This document shows, one piece after another, positions 39,915 to 52,383 of a DNA stretch of 64,000 bases. The position numbers were made by a program, and so were the translations under genes. The first letter of the stretch is position 1; every line of letters starts with the position of its first letter. This DNA is from Prostheceraeus crozeri. Taxonomy: Eukaryota > Platyhelminthes > Polycladida > Euryleptidae. The notes beneath the pieces are model-generated. The model did no database searches. It had not been told where the DNA came from and was given only the letters and a program-made list of their open reading frames with translations. The stretch lies in NCBI GenBank assembly GCA_907163375.1, contig CAJQUW010001872.1:371001-435000 (forward strand), read 5' to 3'.

Positions 39915-40016
39915 TACCCGTACAAAAATTTTTGGAAAACATTAATGTAAAATATAATGAAACCACTAATGAAACATTAATGTTTTGTCTACGGAAATTT
40001 AGCCATTTCATTAGTA

Positions 40017-41680
40017 CAGGGGTGTGATTACTCCTAAAATTCCTAAAATTTTCCTAAAATTTGGTGAAAAATGAAAAATTCCTAAAATTTCGTATTACAA
40101 AAGTTGGGTTTTTTCATCTTACCTACATATTGATATTACAGCCATTCTGATTGCAGAGAGGTTAGCGTTCATGCCCTCAGAATACTTGGTATTCACACCA
40201 AGTTTGAATAAATTTGTTTTCACACTAAAGTGTTCATTGATTTTTACGGAGACTGTTCGTATCAGCGATTGCTACTGTTCACTGATATCATTGATTTGTT
40301 TCTCTCGCTTTTTGATAGCAAAGCTGAACAGCATATTCGCAGTATATTACTTGTTAGAGATAGTTTTTACATTGTTTTTATACGTTGTTGCACCTTTGTT
40401 GGTGGAGAAGGAATGGCTATAAGGGGTGAAGAGGAGGCCATTAGTGAAAAAAAAATAAAAATAATATAATTCATGCTTGTTTTCATGTATTTATACAGGT
40501 TTTGAAGAGTCAAATCAAGCAATAAAATAGCGTTTTTTTAGCATACTGAATTCAATAATGACTTAAGCAAGCCATAAGAAACAATTTGTAGGAATAATTA
40601 GCTTCGTTACATTATATCAGTCATAATTATACAATTAATTATAAGAGGTGCTAGATGTTAGAGAGAATATTATAGCAAGTAATTCACCTCCCCGGCGGCA
40701 TTCGACAGTGATCTATGTTTGAACCCAGGACTCTCCATGATATGAAAAATCCATAGATCACTATCGAATTGCCGTCGGGGAGGTGAATTACCGGTACTTG
40801 CTATATTATTCTCTCTTTCATCCAGCACCTCTTATAATTTATAAAAACACGGAGGCCTTGTGTATGACGTATATCCGAATATTATTTTAACTTTAGATCA
40901 GTGTCGATCAACAAAACGACTTCGTAATCCAAATATGTATACAGTGTGCAATCATTACGACATGTAATGTCTTAATTTCAGAGTTTAAACAGTTTTGAGG
41001 GATAATTTCGTTAAAATTTGTTAGGCGATCTGCGGTAGATGTGCATGTTTTTGCTGGAGAAATTGTCCTTTTATTTGATGATATCATACCTCAGTAATCA
41101 TCACCGTTAACGTAGACATAACTGTACACTACATATCCTGTTCAGAAACTCGTTTACGAGGCATTTTTAAAATCATCTCTTTGTCAAGCGTTATCTGCTC
41201 CCCCATCCAAGTCTAGTTTACTGGAATCATTGGACGATTCCTATATGCTGCAGTCTTTCCAACATTAAGGAAGGTGGGCGTTTGAAGGTAATCATCATCA
41301 TTAACGTAGGCATACTTATACGACGCATGTCCTGTTCAGAAACTCGATTACGAGGCTTTTCATTATTTCAATTCAACAAATCAACATTTGACCAACTCAT
41401 AAATCAGTATGACTGTTGTATTTTTTATTACTGTTGAAATCTCAACGTCACTACATGTAATAAAAACAAAATATATTTTCAAAACAGCATTATGTCTGAG
41501 TTGAATAGGCTTTGTCTCTCGTGAAATCTGTTCGTCTGCCATGAAAGCACTATGTCTTATGAGATGTGGGATATTAAGTCAATGTTATATCAATTGCAGA
41601 GTATTCTAATTTTTCACTGAAATTCCTAAAAATTGTCTGTTAAATTCCTAAAATTTTAAAAGGGGTCAATCACAGGGCTG
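40017..41680. mobile_element. Non-autonomous element with CAGGG termini, 6 bp duplication TTAGTA
   Basis: The left end CAGGGGTGTGATTACTCC and right end inverted CAGCCCTGTGATTGACCCC lie between TTAGTA at 40011-40016 and 41681-41686. Next to both ends are runs of ATTCCTAAAATT. Inside is a large foldback: GTAATTCACCTCCCCGGCGG at 40679 mirrored by CCGTCGGGGAGGTGAATTAC at 40772, with arms of about 95 bp including flanks. No transposase. Short frames at 40171-40469 are not recognised. Confidence 0.75.
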
Positions 41681-41689
41681 TTAGTATTT

Positions 41690-42150
41690 TCATTAATGTT
41701 TCATGTAATGTTTCATTAGTATTTCCATTAGTATTTCATGTAATGTTTCATTAGTATTTCCATTAGTATTTCATTAGCATTTACATTACATGGAGAATGC
41801 GCATGGTTCATTAATGTTCCCAATACTGTTTCATTAATGTTTCCAGTACTGTTTCATTAATGTTTCCAGTACTGTTTCATTAATGCTCACAGTACTGTTT
41901 CATTAATGTTCCCAGTACTGTTTCATTAATGTTTCCAGTACTGTTTTATTAATGTTTCCAGTACTGTTTCATTAATGCTCACAGCACTGTTTCATTAATG
42001 TTCTTATTACTGTTTCATTAATGCTCACAGAACTGCTTCATTAATGCTCACAGTACTGTTTCATTAATTCTCACAGTACTGTTTCATTAGTGTTCCTAGT
42101 ACTGCTTCAACGTTGTTCCAAATGCTATTTCATAAATGTTCTTAGTTATG
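41690..42150. repeat. Minisatellite array, second block
   Basis: Same 22-23 bp unit (ACTGTTTCATTAATGTTCCC and variants with GCTCACAGT), inside the inner copy. It ends in the unique segment at about 42160. Confidence 0.88.
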
Positions 42151-42159
42151 TTTCATTAA

Positions 42160-44090
42160 TGCTCCCCGGTACTTTCATTTGTGGTCTACGATAATGCACC
42201 ATAATTATTTCTAGAATGATCCTACATTATATAATGTGTCATTATTAACAAAAAGAATACCATCATCAAGTTTGTATGACACTTTTTATTCCAAAGTACA
42301 TGTATCTGCTTATCTACCTAACACTATCTATCTACTAGTCTCTAAAAGAGTTACCCATTACAAATACAGACAGCATGCGTCCAATGTTCTCACAATTCCT
42401 CGGTTGCCGGTTCTTCCAAGTCTCTTAATGTCGACTTTGATGTTGCTGAAAAGAAGACGGAACCCTTTTTAATACACATTTTTGGTAAATCACTGGTATG
42501 ACGATCATGCGTTCAAATGCTGTGACAAAATGCTTTTGAACTAAACTTGAAATTTGAATTTCTTCCAAAAATCCATTTGATATTCGATATCAGATAGGAT
42601 GAAAACCTTCAACTGTTACATGTATGTGCATGTTCCTACGTTAGAACGCACAATTGTAGTCACATACCCGCTTTAAGAATTTATTTCAGTTTATTGTAGA
42701 GGTAAAAAATTGGGTCATTAATTCTCGGTAACCCAATTCGCATATTTTTGTTCAATTATTTTTTGATTTTAGGCCGACCGGAAACTGCAATTTTTTTCTA
42801 GTGATCATATTAAATGTTAGTATTATTTGCAATAGTGTTTTCTATTTATAATATTTTGTCACAATACTGTGTGCCAATGACACATTACTTCAGCTATACC
42901 TAAGTGCACAATACGGTGTGTTGGTCTGCATGTGAACTGCCATTATGCCTACATGCATGCATATTTTCAATGCACGTTGTTATTTGTCAGCAGGTTTACA
43001 ATTTAAAAGTTATTTTAATTGATGTAAAAGTCTATTCCCATTAAGCCAGCTACAGAAAAACAGAAGAAAACACGTTTAACTGCTTTGGTATTGAGCTAGT
43101 AGAATCATAATTTGATATCTACAAGCATTACTTGAACATACCATACTGTTACTTACATTTGATATGTTGTGAGAATCATCACTAACTGATTGCTTAAAGG
43201 CTTCTAGAGCAATGGTATCTGACAGAGAATTCACTATTATCACATTGCAAAATACAGGCAGCATTCAATGCATGAATTTATGGTATGTTAGTAATTGTGA
43301 TTTGACTTTTTAAATTTATTTATTTTATCCAGACAAATTTATACAGCGCTGTACCCAAAAAGGCTCACAGCATTAAAACGAACAGTGAAGTCACAAATTA
43401 TATAAAGTTATCATAAAATAGAAGAAAAAGTGTAAATGAGCAAACAGTTCTTCAGGCGATGTTGCGCGCTAAATATTCAAGGTCATTCGTGTTCGTGTGA
43501 ACGATCTGAAATCGCTAATTTGAATTATATGCGCATAAAATAAACTGCTTGTAAATTAATGTTGTTAATTAATCTAATTATGAATGCAAAACTGCAGCCA
43601 CGCTACTGTACTATAATAGTAAAAGCATTATAACTGCTTACCATTTTCCTTTCGTAATTCCTTGATCTTTCGCTTCAGTTCGTTTTCTTTTAACTCTGTA
43701 TGCGGTTTGTCAGATTTCTTGTTACATTCTTGATCTTGGGTCACATTGTTTGAAAAAATTGTAAGAAGTGATTAAACTTTTTTGTAGCTGTTTTTCGACA
43801 ATGAAAGGATTAGACGCGACTGTGCATGATATACCGATGAGACGACAACGACGAGGCGAAAAGGTCACTATGAAATTCTGAATTACGTCCAGCGCATTGA
43901 TGAAATGGTCCGTGTTTCCGCGTTGCATGTCGATTACCCAATAGAGACGATAGCATTAAACTTCGAGGAAAGTCGATAAATGCGCATAGGAAGAAACTGA
44001 CGGCTCACGCGTTGTCGTGACATGACGTCACTGCGGTGACACACAATAGGGAAGCATGAATAATCCAAGGCAAGGATTCTAAATATAGAA
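42160..44090. other. Unique segment of satellite-bearing element, copy 1
   Basis: No credible gene. Over 90 percent similar by eye to 44990-46255 and 47850-48480, with small indels. Short frames in both copies (for example 42236-42472 and 45074-45265) are disrupted differently, so they are not conserved as genes. Confidence 0.7.
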
Positions 44091-44500
44091 TGGTACTTAA
44101 ATGTTTCATTAATGAAACATTACATGAAACCATGGCAGTTTTCATTAATGAACTTTACATTAATGTTTCATTAATGAAACATTACATGAAACCATTGCAG
44201 TTTTCATTAATGAACTTTACATTAATGAAACATTACATGAAATCATGGCAGTTTTCATTAGTGAACTTTACATTAATGTTTCATTAATGAAACATTACAT
44301 GAAATCATGGGAGTTTTCATTAATGAACTTTACATTAATGTTTCATTAATGAAACATTACATGAAAGCATTGCAGTTTCATTAATGAACTTTACATTAAT
44401 GTTTCATTAGATGAACCATTAGTATTTTCATTAATGCTTTATCATGAAATGGTGAAATTTCATTAGTCATTAATGAAACATTACATGTTCATTACATGAA
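44090..44500. repeat. Palindromic tandem repeat block, copy 1
   Basis: Tandem units mixing TTTCATTAATGAAACATTAC with GAACTTTACATTAATG. Every unit is self-complementary around CATTAATG, so the array can fold on itself many ways. The counterpart lies at 48520-48960. Confidence 0.85.
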
Positions 44501-44539
44501 ACATTAATGAATTGCAAAATTATTTTCGTACGGGTAATG

Positions 44540-44990
44540 TTCCCAGTTCTGTTTCATTAATGTTCACATTGCTGGTTCATTAATGCTCACAGTACTGTTT
44601 CATTAATGCTCACAGTGCTGTTTCATTAATGTTCCCAGTACTGTTTCAGTAATGTTCCCAGTACTGATTCATTAATGTTCACAGTACTGATTCATTAATG
44701 TTCCCAGTACTGGTTCATTAATGTTCACAGTGCTGGTTCATTAATGTTCACAGTGCTGGTTCATTAATGCTCACAGTACTGTTTCATTAATGCTCCCAGC
44801 ACTGTTTCATTAATACTCACAGTACTGTTTCATTAATGCTCACAGTACTGTTTCATTAATGCTCACAGTACTGTTTCAGTAATGTTCACAGTACTGATTC
44901 ATTAATGTTCCTAGGACTGTTTCATTAATACTCACAGTACTGTTTCATTAGTGTTACTAATGCTATTTCATAAATGTTCTTAGTTATGTT
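44540..44990. repeat. Minisatellite array, third block
   Basis: Same 22-23 bp family, here rich in CTGGTTCATTAATGTTCACAG variants. It belongs to the outer copy and continues the 39376-39914 array across the nested insertion. Confidence 0.88.
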
Positions 44991-46666
44991 TCATTAATGC
45001 TCCCCGGTACTTTCATTTGTGGTCTACGATAATGCACCATAATTATTTCTAGAATGATCCTACATTATATAATGTGTCATTATTAACAAAAAGAATACCA
45101 TCATCAAGTTTGTATGACACTTTTATTCCTAAGTACATGTATCTACTTATCTACCTAACACTATCTATCTACTTGTCTCTAAAAGAGTTTCCCACTACAA
45201 ATGCAGACAGCATGCGTCCAATGTTCTCACAATTCCTCGGTTGCCGGTTCCTCCAAGTCTCTTAATGTCGACTTTGATGTTGCTGAAAAGAAGACGGAAC
45301 CCTTTTTAATACACATTTTTGGTAAATCACTGGTATGACGATCATGCGTTCAAATGCTGTGACGAAATGCTTTTGAACTAAACTTGAAATTTGAATTTCT
45401 TCCAAAAATCCATTTGATATTCGATATCAGATAGGATGAAAACCTTCAACTGTTACATGTATGTGCATGTTCCTACGTTAGAACGCACAATTGTAGTCAC
45501 ATACCCGCTTTAAGAATTTATTTCAGTTTATTGTAGAGGTGAAAAAATTGGGCCATTAATTCTCGGTATCCCAATTTGCATATTTTTGTTCAATTACTTT
45601 TGATTTTAGGCCGACCGGAAACTACAATTTTTTTTCTAGTGATTATATTAAGTTTTTAGTATTATTTGCAATAGTGTTTTGCTATTGATGATATTTTGTC
45701 ACAATACTGTGTGCCAATGACACATTACTTCAGCTATAACTAAGTGCACTATGCGGTGTGTTGGTCTGCATGTGAACTGCAATAGGCCTACATGCATGCA
45801 TGTTTTCAATGCACGTTGCTATTTGTCAGCAGGTTTACAATTTAAAAGTTATTTTCAATTGATGTAAAAGTCTATTCCCATTAAGCCAGCTACAGAAAAA
45901 CAGAAGAAATTCACGTTTAACTGCTTTGGTATTGAGCTAGTAGAATCATAATTTGATATGTTGTGAGAATCATCACTAACTGATTGCTTAAAGGCTTCTA
46001 GAGCAATGGTATCTGACAGAGAATTCACTATCATCACCTTACCAAAATACAGGCAGCATTCAATGCATGAATTTATGGTATGTTAGTAATTGTGATTTGA
46101 CTTTTTAAATTTATTTATTTTATCCGGACAAATTTATATAGCGCTGTACCCATAAAGGCTCACAGCATTAAAACGAACAATGAAGTCACAAATTACATAA
46201 AGTTATCATAAAATGGAAGAAAAAGTGTAAATGAGAAAACAGTTCTTCAGGCGACGCTTGAAAGTTGACAAACTGCTCGAATTATACTAGAATCATCGGG
46301 ATGTAGTACCACACTGAAGGTCCATAAAAAGAAAAAGCATGACCTCCCCTGGATATTGTTTTGACGAGAGATACCTTCAATAAGCAACGGTCTTCAGATG
46401 ATCGACGAGAACGGGAAGGATTATTGATTAATGTACACAGGCGAATTCAAGTAATGTCCTTTATAGCACAAGCATCCAATCTTGAGTGTTGAGCCTTCAT
46501 TTATCGGAAGCCAGTTCATCTGTCCAAGATCAGGAGTAATGTGCTCTCGACCGCGGATTCGAAAATCAAACGAGCGTTTGAATTTTGTAAATCCAATTGT
46601 AAATTCAGACACGTGTTTTTAAGGTACTCAGTGTTCGATTAGATCTAAGGTATGAGTGGCTTCATA

Positions 46667-47449
46667 CAGGGCTCGAAATTTTCCGGATTTCCGGATTTTT
46701 GAAACTTATTTTTGTCATTTTTGAGATAAGCAGAAACATGCAATAAAAACGCATACCTAGCCCCCCACCCATGTACCACAAATAATATTTTGTACAAATT
46801 GATTCATAGCCTCCTAAATTTGTCAGATTTTTCATTCAATATGCACAATTTATTTGACATTTTATAACTTTTTTATTAATGGATATTGATGTATCACTTC
46901 AATGTCTTACCTAGTGCGTTTCTATCTTTGTATTTCAGTTCTACTTTATCTTTATATCACGTAATGATACAAAGTTGAAAATTGGACGGTAGTAAAGTTA
47001 CAAAACATTAGGCAACCTGTGTTTGCATTTATCAAACAATACATGTAGTTAGATATGGTGTTATCCAAAATATATACATATATAATAATAAAGAAGTTTT
47101 TCGCTCTGCAGCATAAATCATGTATAAATAAAAACTTATCAATCTTCTGTACCTTATCACATTTCTTATTTTTCAGTTATGCTAGAAATAACACTTTGGA
47201 TTAATACAGAGCTATGCTAAATTTTTCGTACTACATGCGTTTAGAATTATTCTAGACCATGAAACCTCGACAAAGGTAGCCATAGGCCAACCGGAGATTT
47301 GCTCCCTCAAGTTATGTCTGAGATGCCAGGAAATGCTAAGGTTAAAAATCCCAAAAAATTCCTCGCAAGCTCGGATTTTTTAGGCTCGCTCTGCAGGCCG
47401 CTCGCCATAAATTTTCCGGATTTTTTTCGGTACCTAATTTCGAGCCCTG
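46667..47449. mobile_element. Non-autonomous element with CAGGGCTCGAAATT termini, 6 bp duplication TTCATA
   Basis: The left end CAGGGCTCGAAATTTTCCGG and right end inverted CAGGGCTCGAAATTAGGTACC are flanked by TTCATA at 46661-46666 and 47450-47455. 783 bp with no coding capacity. CAGGGCTCGAAATT ends are widespread in fish and marine invertebrates. Confidence 0.85.
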
Positions 47450-47498
47450 TTCATATGTCATGTTGTAAAGTAAAATAGTACTTCGCATTACGTATTAA

Positions 47499-47500
<2 letters not shown>

Positions 47501-47536
<36 letters not shown>
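47501..47536. repeat. (AT)n microsatellite
   Basis: Eighteen uninterrupted AT dinucleotides inside the outer satellite-bearing element. Confidence 0.95.
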
Positions 47537-47543
<7 letters not shown>

Positions 47544-48519
47544 TCTTAAGCATTAAATTGATACAATAATCAAATATTTAATGTATAAATGCGAATTGAC
47601 GAAGTGCATAATTTCTACATCTACTTGAAAGCTTTTATCAGCTGCTATAGAATTAATTGATTGCTGAAGACGAGTAATCGCTATCAATTAATTGCATGTT
47701 GCCACAATTAACATCAATTGATAGATGTGCCCAATTTAAATGCAATAAGCTTTTGATAACATTTGATATTACTCGGCCACTGTCTAATCCGCAAGTGCCT
47801 TCATCAAATTCATTCATCAATTGCAATCTAATTACATATTCGTAATGTTGCTGTGCACTAAATATTCAAGGTCAAGGTTTGTGTTCGTGTGAACGATCTG
47901 AAATCGCTAATTTGAATTATATGCGCATAAAATAAACTGCTTGTAAATTAATGTTGTTAATTAATCTAATTATAAATGCAAAACTGCAGCTACGCTACTG
48001 TACTATAATAGTAAAAGCATTATAACTGCTTACCGTTTTCCTTTCGTAATTCCTTGATCTTTCGCTTCAGTTCGTTTTCTTTTAACTCTGTATGCGGTTT
48101 GTCAGATTTTCTTGTTACATTCTTGATCTTGGGTCACACTGTTTGAAAAAATTGTAAGAAGTGATTAAACTTTTTCGTAGCAACTTCAAATTTTCTAGAC
48201 TTTCCTCTGCTGTTTTTCGACAATGAAAGGATTAGACGCGACTGTGCATGATATACTGATGAGACGACAACGACGAGGCGAAAAGGTCACTATGAAATTC
48301 TGAATTACGTCCAGCGCATTGATGAAATGGTCCGTGTTTCCGCGTTGCATGTCGATTACCAAATAGAGACGATAGCATAAAACTTCGAGGAAAGTCGATA
48401 AATGCGCATAGGAAGAAACTGACGGCTCACGCGTTGTCGTGACATGACGTCACTGCGGTGACACACAATAGGAAAGCATGAATAATCCAAGGCAAGGATT
48501 CTAAATATAGAGTGGTACA

Positions 48520-48960
48520 TTAATGTTTCATTAATGAAACATTACATGAAATTATGGCAGTTTTCATTAGTGAACTTCACATTAATGTTTCATTTATGAA
48601 ACATTACATGAAACCATTGCAGTTTTCATTAATGAACTTTACATTAATGAAACATTATATGAAATCATGGCAGTTTTCATTAGTGAACTTTACATTAATG
48701 TTTCATTAATGAAACATTACATGAAATCATGGGAGTTTTCATTAATGAACTTTACATTAATGTTTCATTAATGAAACATTACATGAAACCATTGCAGTTT
48801 TCATTAATGAACCATTACATGAAACCATGGCAATTTTCATTAATGAACTTTACATTAATGTTTCATTAGATGAACCATTAGTATTTTCATTAATGAAACA
48901 TATCATGAAGTGCTGAAATTTCATTAGTCATTAATGAAACATCACATGTTCATTAGATGA
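48520..48960. repeat. Palindromic tandem repeat block, copy 2
   Basis: Same self-complementary CATTAATG-centred units as 44090-44500, ending just before the right terminus of the outer copy. Confidence 0.85.
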
Positions 48961-48996
48961 AACATTAATGAATTGCAAAATGATTTTCGTACGGGA

Positions 48997-50191
48997 CTCT
49001 TCTGGAACAGTCAATCCCAATTAGCATCTATGAGAGATGCGTTATATGATAGTCATTCAGTAGATGATTTGAATAGCTTACGAATGATTGGCTGTTCATC
49101 GCTCCATGCTTCATTTTGTATATTATTTCTTGGCATCGAAGTTTGAACAGATCCTGCTGAACCTTCGTCAGTGTTCGAAGCTCTGTAGTCATAGAAGTAG
49201 ATCATAGTACACTACAGTAGAATGGAAGTTTGACATCTTGTCTATGTACAATGATGGCACATGGAAAAATCTATGGTTTGTAGATGAGATTCGATCTAAA
49301 ACATTATATCATTGTCAAACCATTTGCCAAGTTGGTTGTGCGGAAGTTGTTGACAGAAAATTACCGGATCTTTATGAAGAGAATTTCAGTGAGATGGTGG
49401 TATTGTATCATGTGAAATAGCCTACTATTCCATGGATTAATATACTGTGTCTATTTGTGCCAGTCATTGAAAACCATTATACAATTTTTCAACACTGGAA
49501 TACGAATTAAAATGTGGTTCACAGAGTCATATTGAAAGTGGTCGCTGTACTGGTTGGAAGAACATCTCAAGAATTCACAGATAAAATTTCTAATTATTGG
49601 ATAATTTCTCGGTCAAGCGGTTAAGAAACCTAGTGTTTTTCTGGAATAAGCACACTTAAAATCTTCTTTACCTACAATCATTTCTCAGATAAATTGAATG
49701 TCGCTGGAACTCTTCAATTAATCATTGAATGACTTATGTGATATAATTTGATGATGTATTAGCAGCTGATTTTCGAATGCATGCAGAGATTTTGAAAATT
49801 GTTCAAATATAATGAACATGGGCCCTTTAAAGTAAAATAAATGCTATAACATTTCTTGGCCTCTGATTTCAAGCTGGAGTAATGTATGCTCTGCAAATCG
49901 ACATTACAAGTTGCATATGTGTCTGATTATACTCTTGATAGATTATAGGAGCGATATTTCAAAATGATGAGCGTACAGAACGTTTTAAAGGATTTCCTTC
50001 TTTGTCATCATGTCGCTGCACTATTTTGTAGATTCATTATTGCTTTTGTATACATGATCTTTGGACATGGGGCAACAATCCAGATCACAAATTGCCTTGA
50101 TAAATATAAATGCCAACCCGAAAACAAGGAAACCAGCTCGTACAATTTTCTTTTTGCCCCAACTAAGTTCCCCCGGCGTGTGCCATAATTT
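48997..50191. other. Harbinger interior with no recognised gene
   Basis: Ordinary AT-rich DNA between the nested element and the MADF-like gene. Short frames (49238-49420, 49964-50258) have no recognised features. Confidence 0.5.
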
Positions 50192-50788
50192 TTATGCAAT
50201 TTCCATTCTAGGACTTTCTATGGTATTGTTAATTTCTATGTCTGTAGTAATGTACTGACCAAACGCTTCAATATCATCCGGTTTCTCTTTAAGGACGGTC
50301 AGAACTTCGTCATCAAAACTACGTTTCTTCTTTGACTGTCTTTCATTGACCTTGGTGGTAGAATCGTCTGGAAAATTTTCTTTCGTCTCACTGTCGCTAT
50401 CAAGTAAACTCGTCAACTCATCAAATTCACTTTGATCAATATTTAACTCTGATTTTCGCTTCACCAAGTGCGGTCGTAAGAAAGACATTTGTTCAGTAAA
50501 CACCCATTTGCTCTGCTTCCGTCCAGCAGAGCCACTTGTTGGAGCTTTTGCCTGCTCACAGTTGTATTGTCCGCGAAGATTTCTCCACTTGCTTAAACAT
50601 TCATGCTCCGTCAAATTACAGTTCGTTGCAATCACTTTCCATGCTCTTTCTATCTTGTCTCTATTTCTATAATCCTTCGAAGTCTTATCATAAAGAAGAG
50701 GTCTGCTTCTAACACATTCAATCAGTCGCTCCACTGCTGTCTCCATTCTCGTTTCAAATGCACACACACACACACAACGCACATGCAC
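50192..50788 (-). CDS. MADF/Myb-like DNA-binding partner protein of Harbinger
   Basis: About 198 codons open, with a realistic ATG near 50745 (METAVERLIECV). Residues following have the MADF/MSANT plan: RLIECVRSRPLLYDKTSKDY, then IERAWKVIATNCNLTEHEC and LSKWRNLRGQY. The acidic/basic C-terminal half includes KKKRSFDDEVLTVLKE. Harbinger elements carry such a gene in addition to transposase, and the partner directs transposase to the nucleus and ends. It sits against the right terminus and is transcribed inward. Unlike the transposase it is not broken. CA-repeat DNA lies upstream at 50760-50790. Confidence 0.85.
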   Translation of the reverse strand: MHVRCVCVCAFETRMETAVERLIECVRSRPLLYDKTSKDYRNRDKIERAWKVIATNCNLTEHECLSKWRNLRGQYNCEQAKAPTSGSAGRKQSKWVFTEQMSFLRPHLVKRKSELNIDQSEFDELTSLLDSDSETKENFPDDSTTKVNERQSKKKRSFDDEVLTVLKEKPDDIEAFGQYITTDIEINNTIESPRMEIA

Positions 50789-52383
50789 ACACTGATCATT
50801 TGATGTGCGACAAGCACTATGATTGGATATCTCATCTGACTTTTCCGATGAAGATTAACTAATTTCAGCTTCTGATTTCTGTCATATGACAAGAAATTCT
50901 CTTGTGAGACATTTTATTGTGAACCGACTTTGTCTTATGACACATTAATCATAAGACAATTTTGTCAAAAAAACGCTATTGTGAACTAGGCTTTAGTCTC
51001 ATGCTTTAGCTAACTTGTTTTATTTTGAATGTAAAGTGGCACTGAAGTCATCGGCGAAATTCATTCATTCATTTTCACTTTTTAATTGCAGGTCCTGCCT
51101 CCTCCCATCCTCTTACTATTAATATGATGTCGTGTGCGAACTTGAGGTAGGTTAGATATTCCGGTCGATATTCAAGCCCAGATTTTCCCAATTGATGAGA
51201 TGGAATATCTATACCAGGCAAGCAGTAAAGAGCATCGGTGAAATCGTGTCGCCTTGTCGAACTCCTCTGTTGATTTGTATATTTATCTTCTTTTTATTTA
51301 AGGTAGCTAGCTGTTCAGCTGCAGTTTGTGTATATGTCCTTAAGTAGTACTACATACTGATGATCGATTCCTTGGTCAATTTATGATTTTAGGATGGAAT
51401 TTGTTTCCACTGAGTCGAACGCCTTCTCGAAGTCTACAAAAATAAGGCAAAGCGGCAGGTTGTGACTTTTGCATTTTTCTTTCAATTGATTTAGCACATG
51501 GATGTGATCCACGGTACCGTAATTCTTACGAAAGCCTGCCTGTTCTCTAGCTCGATTTTCGTCAATTTGTTTTTCAAGTCTGTTACACAGAACCTACGCG
51601 AAAATTTTGTATACATGGGAAAGTAGACTTATTGGTCAGCAATTTTTTAATTCTTGCTTGTTCCCTTTCTTGTGTATGAGAATTAACTCAGATTCTTTCC
51701 ACATGCTTGGAACTTTTCCTATGGTCAGACTTCTGTCATGCAGCTTAGTAAGCTCTTTTGCCAATGGTTCTCCTGCTTCCTTAATCACATCGATTTCGAG
51801 TTCGTCTGATCCTTTATTTCTTTCCATCTTTTCTAAGGCATTTATGATTTTGTTCATAAGAATGGATGGCACGGTTTCCATGGGGTTTCAATGTCGTCGA
51901 CAAAGGTTCTATAGCGGTACAATTCTTCATAGAACTCTTCGATTATTTCAAGAATCTTCTTTTGGTTTCCGCTTTTGTCCTTTAAGCTGATTATTTCTTA
52001 TTTACCAAATTCAATGTTCTCTTTCATTTTCTTCAAGCTTCTGTTTTCTGAGGTAGTCTTTTCTATGAGTACTTGCTTCTACTGTGTTCTCTTAATTTCA
52101 ATCTTATGACTTGGCACGGTTCTGAATACTGAATACGACTGACGGTGTTGTCTCTTTTCCAACTTCTTCTTTTTGTCAGAAGATTTTTTATTTCAGTTGG
52201 AAGGCTTGTGCCATTTTCCTTTTTTGTTCTGCCAGTAACTTCTAAACTTGATCGTTTAGCAACTGCAATGATTTTGGCATTGTGTTGATTGATATCCAGA
52301 TCTTCTTGATCCGCCTGTATTTCCTTGAATCTGTTTTCCAACATGGTATGAAATTGGTCTTTGCTGACTCTTAGTTGGTTATA

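Larger units (their letters stand above)
39917..44534. mobile_element. Satellite-bearing element, inner copy nested in a copy of itself
   Basis: The left end CCCGTACAAAAATTTTTGG and right end ...ATTTTCGTACGGG are inverted. TA stands at 39915-39916 and 44535-44536, and the flanking minisatellite reads across the junction (GATTCATTA | TAATGTTCCC), supporting insertion into the array of an identical element. The content is a minisatellite, a unique segment at 42160-44090 matching 44990-46255 plus 47850-48480, and a palindromic block at 44090-44500. A TA duplication suggests mobilisation by a Tc1/mariner-type enzyme, which is inference. Confidence 0.65.
39329..48996. mobile_element. Satellite-bearing non-autonomous element, outer copy
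   Basis: The left end CCTGTACGAACAAATTTTTGG and right end ...GATTTTCGTACGGG are weak inverted repeats (CCYGTACGAA). After the left end comes a minisatellite (about 39376-39914). The right portion carries a second minisatellite, a unique segment (about 44990-48480) and a palindromic repeat block ending 48960. It is interrupted at 39916/44535 by another copy of itself. The unique segment also holds about 1.6 kb (46255-47850) absent from the inner copy, containing the 46667-47449 element. No transposase is present, and target duplication of this outer copy is unclear. Confidence 0.6.
37477..50992. mobile_element. PIF/Harbinger DNA transposon, 13.5 kb with nested insertions
   Basis: TTA duplications lie at 37474-37476 and 50993-50995. 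Inverted ends are AGCTTAGTTCACAATAGCG (left) and AGCCTAGTTCACAATAGCG (right, inverted), followed by more inverted TGTCTTATGACA-type repeats. It carries a Harbinger transposase on the plus strand at the left and a MADF/Myb-like partner gene on the minus strand at the right, the two-gene plan of the superfamily. Removing the 9.7 kb nested block (39329-48996) leaves about 3.85 kb, a normal size. Confidence 0.9.

Noticed and set aside
39376-44990. Regular repeats resembling a CRISPR array
   Set aside because: The units are head-to-tail minisatellite copies with no unique spacers, in animal DNA.
42160-48480. Possible simple tandem duplication of a 4.5 kb unit
   Set aside because: Inverted CCCGTAC ends and TA on both sides of 39917-44534, with the minisatellite array continuing across, fit insertion of one copy into another better.
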